Shown: piece by piece, positions 10,101 to 22,100 of the stretch
How the letters are laid out: each line of letters opens with the position of its first letter
How positions within the stretch are numbered: the first letter of the stretch is position 1
DNA from: Fragum whitleyi
Taxonomy: Eukaryota > Mollusca > Bivalvia > Cardiida > Cardiidae
Assembly: GCA_948146395.1 (NCBI GenBank)
Contig: OX411547.1
Coordinates: 55,543,566 to 55,607,565, forward strand
DNA: 64,000 nt
Reading direction: 5' to 3'
Position numbers and translations under genes: made by a program
Notes under the pieces: model-generated
Told to the model about the DNA's origin: nothing
The model's input: only the letters and a program-made list of their open reading frames with translations
Database searches by the model: none

Positions 10101-13100
10101 TCCATGAACTCTGATTATAGGTGAAGTATGAGGATAGATGGGGATTTTTTTTGAGAACTAAACATATCTAAAACATATTACTCATATTTTTTGTGGACTC
10201 AATAATATGCATGTGAAGGCTTTTATGCAGTACTTATAAATGACCTACAATGAAGAACAAATATTTGTGATCCATGAGTAACATCAAGCAACAATGAACA
10301 GTAAAGTATCTGATGGCTAACCATCTCCTTCTGTTGTGACAGTAATATGTCATTAGGCAAGTTTTCGGACCAAGGAGAATTATGGTTGATTAACCCTTTC
10401 CCAAATAAGACCTGGATTGGCGTCCCTGATAAAAAGGGCTTGGGAAAACATTGAAACAAAAGAAGAAACTGCTGATAACCAGCAGTTTCTCCTTTTGTCT
10501 CAGTATTTTCTGTGTCATATTTTACACAAATCCTATCTTTACAAACATCCATTTTGTCAATTGTGGCAGTTTTTGACGAGGATCGCCTTAAAGTTTTGTC
10601 GTTCGGGAAAGGGTTAATAGCCCTTTATTCTCCATCAACTAAGTGACTTGAATGGGATTTAATGGTACATTGAAGAGTTTTTTCAGTAAATTACTGCAGC
10701 TGAAGCACCTAACTATGGATTCTTTGTATTTCTCTCATTTCTCACACTGTTACTACCACTTCATCCTTTCCAAACATCCATCTGCTCATGCCATATAGGT
10801 TTACAATTGTCCACTGATTTGCAGAAGACAAATCTATGGAAGGAAAGGTTCTGCAACCAGGCATTGAACACAGAACCCCATGATTGGGAATCTGACATAC
10901 TACAAACTGTGCTATGGCTCAGGAAATAAATATTCTTCTATATAATTTGTCAGTGACAAATTCCTTTAGGAAATATTTCAATGGCCCACATCAAAGCATT
11001 TTTAAATGCCTATAAATATATAAAGGCAGTTACAACTTTGTTGGGCTGAGCCGAGGATTTCTTGGAAAAAATATTTACCAGTACTAATACTTTGTTTTTG
11101 AAGACTTATGGTTTTAAATCTAGCATTAGTTGGCATATAAACTCTTTTAACTTATGGTTTTAATTCTAGCATTAGTTAGCATATAAACTCTTTTTCCTAA
11201 ATCATATCTCGCAATAAAATGGAAAATATTAAATTTTGAATAATATGATAATATCAATGTTGACTTATTCTGGTTATTATAGACAATTCATGAAAGTTAC
11301 ACACAAAAAAAGGAATGCATTTCATGAAACTGTTAGGTTACCATGTAAAGTAAAATACAATGTATAAGCATGGTCCTAAGTCAAAAGCCTAGCCAGGTGC
11401 TGTTGAAGTTTGAGGGGTCAGGGAAAAGCGTCTAGTTCAAAATTACTTACGCAAAATAATGGGTGAAGCTCTTGCCAATAAGGACTTTTGAAAAGCATTA
11501 TTGGAAAAGAGCGAAGTTTTACTTACCAGAATATCTTTTTTTTCTTCAATAGTTATAAAACTTTCTGGTATTGAAGTTTGGTCATCCTTGGTTAAGTTTA
11601 TACACAAGGGCATGATTCCTTAAGGTGTTTGAGGATATGATTGAATATTGAATGGTGGAATCAGATTGTGAAATAGTCAGTGAACATGGAAATTATGTAT
11701 TGTTGAGCTTAAGGCTTGTGGTAGTGGGCAGAATTGCTACAAGAGCCTGTGTGTGACATTTCCAACAGTTTTAAATGTGCCCTAAGCAAAGACTCTGGTC
11801 AGCCTGTGCATCCGCACAGACTGATCAGTGTCTTCACTATATACTTTGTAGACAGATAAGGCCTTAAAAGTTTTTAGACAGTCATACAATCCTTTATTTT
11901 CCCCCTGGCAGTCTCTAATAAGGCTTATTTATTTTCACAGAAAATTATTGGAAATGTCATGCACAGGCTTAAATAATATATTAAAGATAAGTCTAGGATG
12001 TTAACCCTTGTCATGCTGATCCTGTAATATTCCTGCTTTGGTAGGAGGTATGGACAAACATCAGCCTGCACATATGTGCAGTCTGATCCTAGTCCATACA
12101 ATTTGATTTTCCTTTTTAAACAAGAAAAGTTTCAGAAATTATATTTTCAAATTCAAATACTGACTCACAATTAGGAAATACAGAGCTTTCAGCACTATGA
12201 TTTATACACAATTTTGCTAAGTTTTTTTATTCAGCATGACAAGGGTTAATTTCAAGTTCAATACAGTTGTTTGAAATTCTAGCTCAAGTTTGAATGTATA
12301 TTTATTTCTTTATACTATATTATTTTTGTCTACTTTTCTTCTACTTTCTACTCTTTTAGAGGATCTCCATTTAATTTTCGAGGTAGTAAGAATCCATTTA
12401 GGTAAATTACTTGCAACAAAATTGTCTTTGATGTTGTCGCTTATTTTCAGCTTTGCTAAGATTTTTTTGTTTTCTTTTATTTGTAAGTTTTCTTTGCTTA
12501 TCTTCACTTATAATGCCCCTGCATCAGTTGAACATGGGACATGCTGTTTTACCAGGGTCTGTCTGTTCATCTCTCTGTCCATCTGTCTGTCTGTGAAAAC
12601 TAAACCTGCAAACTGAACATCTTACTTTAAGTTTAAGGCTATTTAGGGTACAATATTTCATGTTTGGCATTCAATTTATTTTTAGCTCTCCTGAACACCA
12701 AGAGCTCAAGGTGAGCATTTGTGCTAACATGATATCTGTTGTCCACATTTCTTTCTGCGGCGTCAACATTTACCTTGTAGACACACATGAGGCCAATATT
12801 TAAGCCCAACCTGAAAAATTTTGACAGATTGATTATCTTGATAAAATCATGGCCAAGTATGAAATTGGATTTAGTGGGGTCATAAACTAGGTCACAAGGT
12901 CAAATCTTAAAAAAACCTTGTAGACACTACAGAGGCCAAATTTTTCACTCTGTCAACCTGAAAATTGGTCAGATCAATTGTTTTGATTAAAGTTGGTCGA
13001 GTTGGAAATTAGGTCAAGTGGGGTCAAAAACTATTTCACAAATCTTTAAAAAACCTTGTAGACACTTTAGAAGCCATTTTTATCAATTATTCTAAAAATA

Positions 13101-16100
13101 GTTCAAAATGATGATCTTGATGAAGTCTTGGTCAAGTTCAAAATATGGTCATGTGGAGTCAAATTTCAAGGTCTAGGGACCAAATCTTAGAAAAACCCTG
13201 ATGACATTCCAGAGGACATATCTTTTGTTTCATCAACCTGAAAATTGGTCAGAATAATTGTTCTGAGAAAATTAAGATAAAGTTCCACATATGTTCAAGA
13301 GGGGTCAAAAATGTGATCAAGTGGTCAAATCTTAAAAAAAAACTTTTAGACACTCTAGAGACCAAATTATTTGCTCAATCAACCTGAAAATTCGTCAGAT
13401 TGATTGTCTTGATGATATCTCGGTCAAGTTCAAATTTGGATCAAGTGGGATGTTAAACTAGGTCAAGAGGTCAGATGCTAGACAGTAAACTCAGGTTAGC
13501 GATTTAGGGCCACTATGGCCATCTTGTTTTCACTGAATGTCAAGGTCAAGGTCCTGTTAAGGTTAAGGTATTCCTTCCAAAATTGTCGGTTTGAGGACAT
13601 TTGTGTTCCACATACACATAATGTATTATTGTTAGGTATTAGCTAAATGCAGTAGTTAAAATAGTATGGACTGCATTTTACACACCTCATACAAATTCTA
13701 AGCTAAATTGATAAGGCTTGGAAAACAGAATAGTTTATTAATTTGTCCAAACAGGATGAACATTATTGACAATAATGTTTGTTGAATATTGAGCAGTCTT
13801 CAAAATTGCCCGTTCACTATTGTTACCTGATCGCTTATAGAAATGTATTTTTAAGCAACCATTTTGGACTTGTATTGAGCAACTTGTCATGTGAACAGGC
13901 AACATCCATGTTTCACACATACACACTAAGCACCAAACTATTGTTTGCTTTCAAAAATGATGACATTTTGTTGCACATTTAATAATCATGAGAAGTAATA
14001 AACCTTCAAGTATTTTATCAAAAATTCGACTTTTCTTTTCTCTATGTTACTTTTTGTGAACATATTTTTTTAATGAAAAAATATTTACACAATAGTGATC
14101 AGGTTATAATGAAATAGTAATATATATATCTAATGGTGTTTTGTAATAGTGAAAACTTTGCATCTCAGTTTTAAGGATGAAATCCAGAATATCATCCTCT
14201 CCACCTTGGGACTATAGCTTACACTGTAAGGGAATCAACATATCACCATGAAACAACTGTATACTACAATTATATTTGAGTCTGTGCGAAAGATTTCCAA
14301 CAATTTCAAACATGTGCAAAAGAAAAGACTCTGACCAGCCTGTGCATCCGCACAGTCTGACCAGAGTCTTTCCTATGAGCTAAATAGATATATAGGGTCT
14401 CAAAGTATCTGTAGAGTCCAGGTAACTTAAAATTTACAGTATGTTACTGTCTACACTACTCAATGTTTGCACCTCATGAAGATTTCAAATTGTTGCAAAT
14501 GTCACACACAGGCTCATTTATCAATCGATTTATATTGATAGTGAGTGGGCAACAATATTGATTCTTTACAGGCTTTGTAAGCATGATGCTGTAAATAGTC
14601 AAGTATTTGTTTAGATGTGAATACTTTTCTTATGTCATTTTAATGGAATTTTAGTGATTAAAATATTGTTTGCAATAAATGAAGTATTATTTTGTTGTCT
14701 TGAGTTTTTGTCTGTTTATTTTTATCATTTTATTTTGTATTTTACTGTACATACTAAACGATTGATTTTTCATGCTGAATAGATTTAGCTTAAGTGCCAG
14801 TCACACTAACTTATTTGCACCAAAAGAAAATTGCATGGCTCTTTAGAAAAGGGATTATCATTTAGTGTAGTAAATTGTTAGATTAAGGAAAAAATGCAGT
14901 AGTATTAAGCATTCTTTGTCTGAAAAAAAGACAGCCTAATGTAAAAATGTTTAACACTACTTTTCTTTTCATGATGAATGATAAACAATTTACATTAGTT
15001 TTAGCTCAGCAATTTTTGGAGAAATCCCGAGTATTGCTTAAGCCTTTGTGTTGTCATCATTGTTATTGGTGTCTTGCAAAAAACTGACAATGTGTGATAT
15101 CTCTGGTTCTACTGAAGGAATTCACTTGAAACCTAGAGCACAGGGTCATTATCAAAAGAGCCACTTATACTTCCAAGAGAAATAAAGATGCATTTTGTGT
15201 GAAATATCAGAATCTATTTGATGGATATCAACCAAATTTCACTGAATGATCCTTAAGTGATCCTTTATCAGTCTACAAAAATTTATTGTGCTTGGATGAA
15301 AAATATTTCTTTTATGGTCTGATGTCATTGCTCTATATTATATATGGTGGAAACTATGCAAATCATTTTCTCAGAACCTAACTGATGGATATGAACCAAA
15401 TTTCACTGGAATGATCCTTAGGTGACCAGACTGCTCAACATTATTGTGATTGGATGAAAAATATATATGCAACAGGCATAGGTCAATTTTCTATAATTTA
15501 TTCATTAATTTGATCTTGAATTTTCTGTGTAGAAATATTTCAGTGTAGAAAGATAAGGTCCAAAAGAGTCTTTAGAAAGTCAGGCAAACTTCAAATAATA
15601 CTACTTGTCAGTCAAGGTTGGTTAATGTTGGCCTTAATGCTCATAACAAATTGTTACAAATGTCACACACAGGCTCATATATTATTTATATCAACAGAGA
15701 CAAGGACATAGACCTGAACGGCCACAACCAGAGTAGCACTGACATCGAAACACCGAGTACGTCACCGACCACGTCACCAACAACCTCTCCTACAACGAAT
15801 GAGCCGCCGGTTGTCAATGGCGATGCTGATACCAGCAAAGATAGCTTTGATGGTAGGTTACATATAGTGTTAATGAGAGACCAAAATCTCATAACTTCAG
15901 CTTGAATAAGCTGGAGTTACAAGGTTTTGATTGCCCATCGACATTAATATATATATATTCAGTATATTTCCATGGCTAAATGCTTCACCGATTCCCTAAC
16001 GATCTTGCTTTTGATTGCCCAGAAGTAAAAAAGCTTCAGAAAATATTTACTCTCTTTTATACCCTGCTGAAGGTGGATGTATATTGGTATCTTCTACAAC

Positions 16101-19100
16101 TTCTTGTTCATCGAGAGGTCAGTACATTCCTCCACATTTTTTGAAGGCAGGTTACTCCTCCTTCAATAATGGACGGAGTTGGATGAAATTTTCAAAGAAC
16201 CTTCCTAGTCAACTGACCTTGTACCCATTTTGCGATTTGGTGGTATTCTGTCAGGTCCTGTCAGGTTATTATGTAGCAGCATATCAGGTGTATGAAATTC
16301 CTATGCCCGACTTGTCGGACACAGGCTTTTCTACTTGTGGGCAAGTACATTTTTCTAGGCCACATGTCTGTGGACAAGTAAATACTAGAGCAAATCTTGT
16401 TATTATACTAAAAGATCAGGGAGAAAAAGTCATCCTTTTGTTTATATCAAAGGGAAGAAAACATTGTCTGGGATACAGCATTTTCTTCATTAAAAACAAT
16501 ATTTTCTCAATATTGATCTGCCTACTTTTTTGTGGACAAGTTCATTTTGATCTTGGACAAAAAAGAAATCAGTTTTACTTGTCCAGGGACAAAATGAGAA
16601 ACTCTGTATTTCCACACCCCTGCATATGTTATGACATTGGCATCTGTTACTTTTAAGCTTGGCTGTTTAGAAACAAAAAAATAAAACATTAAGGTATTTC
16701 CATCACTTTGGCGTTGTAGGCTTTGTCGTTGGGGTGGGCACTTGTATGACAAACTTTAACCTTGGTCATAACTTTGTTACTATTGAAATTATTGACTTGA
16801 ATCTTAGCATATGTTTTCAACATCAGAAGAGCAATCCATGCTTGAAGTGTGTAGTTTGCAATTTGTTAATATAATCATATTGTTTACTATGAATTGAAGT
16901 ATTCGTATAAACCCATGTCATACTGAACTTGGAATATTCCTTCTTTGGCAGGAGGTATAAACAAAAATTAGCTGCACCAACATGCAGTTTGATTTTAATC
17001 TACACCACCTGTTGGTCCCCTTTCAAGCAGAGTTTGACTATTTGTCTCCCACCAATGCGTTGATAATCGTAGACCTATGTGGGGTAGCAGCTTGAGGCTA
17101 GGAAAGAACATCATGGTAGTACTGGTGTGAGAAATACCAGGATTCCATTGTTAGGTGCTCCAGCCTCTGCGATATAACTGAAAAAATGTCCAAAGCAGCA
17201 TAAAACCCCATTCAAACAAACAAATTCAAGCAGAGTTTCTCATTTCAACACCCTTGGATTCTAGGGCTTTCAGTTCTTTGATATGAGTGAAATTCTGTTA
17301 GAGGATTATTATTCAGCATGACAAGGTTAAAGATTTATATTTGCAGATTCCGCTTATGACAATGCAGAAACAAAGCCAGAACCAGTTGTGGATAATGTAA
17401 AAGAAGTTAGTGATGACAGTAAAGCTAGTGCTGGAGCCACTGTTCAAGCTTCAGTTAACGAAGTCATCAAGGCAGAACCTGAATCACCAAAAGTGGAGGA
17501 AAAGGTAAAGTTATTCACAGCTCGGCAAACTGTCCAGTCTACAGCCTTTATAAAGTTAAAACCTGATCTGGGGTTTATTGAGGAATCTTATTACCAAGTT
17601 CCTACATCTAACAAAGCTGTAATAAATGAGGGTGTAGAAGTGTATCATAAAACTGATGATTCTAAAGCTGTAATAAATGACAGTGTAGAGTCTGGAGATA
17701 AAAGAGTTTATTTGAAAAGTAGGTTTGTAGGTGGATACCTGATGGATTATGCAAAGGAACCAGCAGGTGTTAGAAGTTTAGCTGATCAAATATGGTGGGA
17801 AAAAACAAGCGTAAGCAAAATTGCACTTTGAGTATGCAGTGCTGTAGAGGTAGTTTGTGTTTTGTGTGACTTTAACTTGGAAAGGTACTTATTGTTCAGT
17901 GATGTTTTGAGAATATCTCACAGGTGAAGAATGAATTACTTAAGGTAGGTCGTGTCTTTTGTGATTTGAACTTGGTGAGGTCCTCTTTTAATGATCCTTA
18001 GAAATATCTCTCACATTGGCAACTTTGAATATGGGCTGCAGGTAGTTTGTGTATGGTGTGGTTTGAAGTGTGTAAGATTCTTGTCTTTAAAAGGTCCTAG
18101 GAAAATATCTCACACATTGATTATTATATACTGTAGGAAGTTTCTGTATGGTGTGGTTCAAACTGGGTAAGGTCCTCCTATTTAAAGGATCCCTTGAGAA
18201 CATTGAGAATACACCTCTATTAAGCGACCAATTTTATTAAGCAACCACCATAAAAAGTCCCTTCACTGTAAGCAAAATCTCTGAAAAAGAGGACATTCTT
18301 AACAAAGAATTGATTATTGTTAAATCTTATGTTGTTGGAACCCATTAGAATCGTCTCAATAAGACAATTCTAATGGTTTAAATTTCATAGGATTCAGAAC
18401 CACTTAGACAATCAATGAATGCTATCAAAATGAACTGTCACATTTATTATAATATTTTGTATTAAGCAACCATTCCCATAAACAACCACTTTTTGGTGGT
18501 CCCTTAAGTGGTCACTTAACACAAGTTTTACTGTATTGGACTGTATATTGTATGTGTCTTATGAGATCTTAACTGGGTTGGACATTTATTCCTGAATTTT
18601 TCATTCTGAATATAACACACATAGAGAATGAAGTTTTTTGAGTAGTTTGTGTCTTGTGTGTAACATGGATAGTCACTCATTACTCAATGATTCATTCAGA
18701 ATACCAGAAAATTGAAATGAAGGCCTGCAGATATTAAACCCCCAGCTACGAAGTAGGGGGGGGGGTGTATATTGGTTTAACCCTGTGTGTCTGACTGTCC
18801 ATCTGTTTTGGTTTCTGGACACTTGCTTGAGAACAAAGAGACCTAGAATCATGAAGCTTCATACTTATTGTTTTACGGTCATGAAGGTCAAAGGTCAAGG
18901 TGGTAATTGAACTTTGTCCCACAACTGTTCGAGTTACTGAGACAAAGCGCTGGTTAGAGGAATAAGTCAGCTATGCGACAGCTCCAGTTTGTGTTATTAT
19001 GCTCCCTGAAGGGAGAGCATATAGCCCCCGCTTCGCCTGTCCGTCTGTCCCCACCTATTTCTCCATAACCCTTGGGCCAAATCAAATGAAACTTACCATG

Positions 19101-22100
19101 TGAACTCCCTATGATATAGTGATGATGCATCTGTGATGGTTTTTAGATTTTAGGCCTCGTCACAGGAAAAGGGGACTTAGGGTAAAAAACAGTTTTTCCC
19201 AAATTTCTCCTAGTCTAACAGTCAGAATTTAGTGAAATTTCATATTTGAGTAGCAAATCAGATGCCCTTTACTATAAATGATTTGAAATTAACGTAAAAA
19301 AATATATATATCATGGAAAAAGGGGGCTAAATGTTTTTTACCTTAAGTTAGCATGTAAAATAGTAATTCGGTCCGTCCGTCCGTCCGTCCCCACCTATTT
19401 CTCCATAAGCCTTGGGTCAAATTAAATCAAACTTACCATGTGAACTTCCTATGATATAGTGTTGATGCATCTGTGACGGTTTTTGGATTTGAGGCCTTGT
19501 CACGGGAAAAGGGGACTTAGGGTTAAAACAGTTTTTCCCAAATTTCTCCTAGTCTAACAGTCAGAATTTAGTGAAATTTCATATTTGAGTAGCAAATCAG
19601 ATGCCCTTTACTATAAACAATTTGAAATTAATGTAAAAAAAAACCATATCATGGAAAAAGGGGGCTAAATGTTTGTTACCTTTACGCTAGCGCGTAAAAT
19701 ACAGTTATTCTTTCATTTCTCCTAGTCTCATGCTCAGAATTTGATGAAATTTCAAATTTCAGTGGCAAATCAGATTCCCTTTACCATAAAGTATTTGAAA
19801 TTTGTGTCTAAAAATATGTCATGCAAAAAGGGGATTTAATGTTTGTTACCTTTATGTTTGCTGTATAAGATAACACCTTATTAGCTCGACTATTTGAAGA
19901 ATAGGGGGGCTATTCCAGTCACCCGGGCGTAGGCGTCAGTAATGCTTTGGTTAAGTTTTTACGTGCAAGTGTTTAAAATCTCTGTTTCTATTAAAGCTAT
20001 TGCTTTGAAACTTTGCACATGCTTCTGTGATCATAATATCAGCATCCAGACAAAAATTCATTACTCTATTATTGAATTTAGTGGAATTTTAACCCTTTTC
20101 AGACTTAGAAATCTTGGTTAAGTTTTTACGTGCAAATGTTGTTTTATCTGAGATATTTCTGTTTCTATAAAAGCAATTGCATTGAAACTTTACACATGCT
20201 TCTGTGGCCATAATATCAGCATCTAGACAAAGATTCATTACTCTGATATTGAATTTAGTGGAATTTTAACCCTTTTCAGACTTAGAAAATCTTGGTTAAG
20301 ATTTTACGTGCAAATGTTGTATTTCTGTAATATCTCTATTTCTGCTATAGCTTTTGCTTTGAAACTTTGCACATGCTTCTGTGACCATAATATCAGCCTC
20401 TTGACAAAGATTCAATACTCTGATTTTGAATTTAGTGGAATTTTAACCATTTTCGGACTTAGAAATCTTGGTTAAGTTTTTTTCGAGCAAATGTTGTATA
20501 TCAGTTATAGCTCTATTTCTAACTAGGCTTTTGCTTGGAAACTCTACACATGCTTCTGTTACCATAATGTCAGCCTCTTGACAAAGATTTATTACTCTGA
20601 TATTGAATTTAGTAGAATTTAACCTTTTTCAGACTAAAAAATTCTTGGTTAAGTTTTTACGGGCAAATGTTGTACATCAGTTATATCTCTAATTCTATTA
20701 AAGCTATTGCTTTCAAACTTTGCACATGCTTCAATGATCATAACAACAGCCTCTTGATAAAGATTCAATTCTCTGGTATAGAATTTAGTCGATTTTTAAC
20801 CCTTTTTGGACTTAGAAATTCTTGGTTAAGTTTTTACGTGCAAATGTTGTATTTCTGTAATATCTCTATTTCTACTATAGCTGTTGCTTGGAAACTTTAC
20901 ACATGCTTCTTTGACCATAACATTAGCCAACAGAAAAAGATTCATTACTCTGATATTTAATTTAGTGGAATTTTAACCCTTTTCGGCCTTAAAAATCTTA
21001 TTATGTTTTTATGTGCAACTATTTTATGTTAGTTGTATCTCTGTTCCTACTAAAGCTATTGCTTTAAAACTCTGCACATGCTTCTGTGACCATAATATCA
21101 GCCTCTAGACAAAGATTCTTATCTCTTGACTTTCATTTTATTGAATTTCCAATGTCGATATTGATTTGCTGTTACTATCCAGCACTAGGAACAGTCGAGC
21201 TTCGCTGTCCTCCGACAGCTCTTGTTTGAGTCCTTGCAATCTGACCACAGAGCATATCTCCTAAAGTATAATGGCTATCAACTTGAAACTTTATGGGTGG
21301 ATAGATCTCATAGAGGAGAAGTGCAGTGTACAAGAACTGCAACTCTTGCTTGCATAATTTTGGAGTTATTGCCCTTTGTTATTTTTATTGCTTAGATTTT
21401 ATAGGAGGCAAATCTTTGACAGTACATAGAATCTTTTATCTATTAGGCTTCAGTTTACTATCAAGCATTCTTGGCAGGGGATGTCCATGTCCAACGTCGC
21501 TCATGTTTTTGTGACAATGCCTTATTCGGGGGGCATAATTCGTCTCTGACGGCTCTTATGTGTGACTTAAAGTGGGTAAAGCACTCAACACTCAGCAATC
21601 TGTGAATAATTCTAATCTCATTAGAAATAAAAGACTTCAGGTAGTTTATACCTTGTGTGATTTTAACTGGTTTAGGTGTCCATTTTAGAATATCTGAATT
21701 TTGAAAATGAAATACTGAAGTGTGCATCATGGCTCAATGATACAAACCAGCCCCGTGTTCAGGATGACAAAACAGTGCAAACTGTTTTCAAATTCTATTC
21801 CATTTTGCACGCAAGTGCATGTGCAAAGCAGGGTATAACTTTCAGACAGTTAGCACCGTTTGTCATCCTAACTGTTATATGATCAAAAGCTTTATTATTA
21901 AGCACACATGTTATATGAATCACTTTTAAATTACTGCATAATATCAAAGTAATATTATTGTTTATATTTCACTGAATATTCTTGATTATTCATTTGAAAA
22001 CATATTGATCTTTTCAAGTATGTAACAATTTGGTGCTTTGAAGTACACATACATTAAATAGTTATTACAATTATGGTTTATGCAATACACTATGAGACTG

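Larger units (their letters stand above)
17832..21720. repeat. Degenerate tandem array, period about 105 bp, broken by insertions
   Basis: Units carry GGTAGTTTGTGT, GTGTGACTTTAACTTGG and AGAATATCTCACA-like text. About four units lie at 17840-18200, more at 18540-18720, and the last at 21555-21720. MITE-I (18205-18537) and three pearl-like elements (18737-21230) sit inside. The array starts right after the extended exon. Confidence 0.55.

Noticed and set aside
10223..10552. 109-codon minus-strand frame
   Set aside because: It runs through the palindromic core of the TTAA MITE; both strands are open there only because the hairpin is symmetric.
16015..16656. 213-codon open frame, the longest in the window
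   Set aside because: It lies in an intron, overlaps a repeat with pearl-like head text and GGACAAGT motifs, has no upstream splice or start context and no recognisable domain. Its Cys/Phe/Leu-rich composition is typical of translated repeats.
19946..21170. CRISPR-like array
   Set aside because: The repeats are about 177 bp and contiguous, without unique spacers; tandem core of a pearl-like element in a eukaryotic genome.
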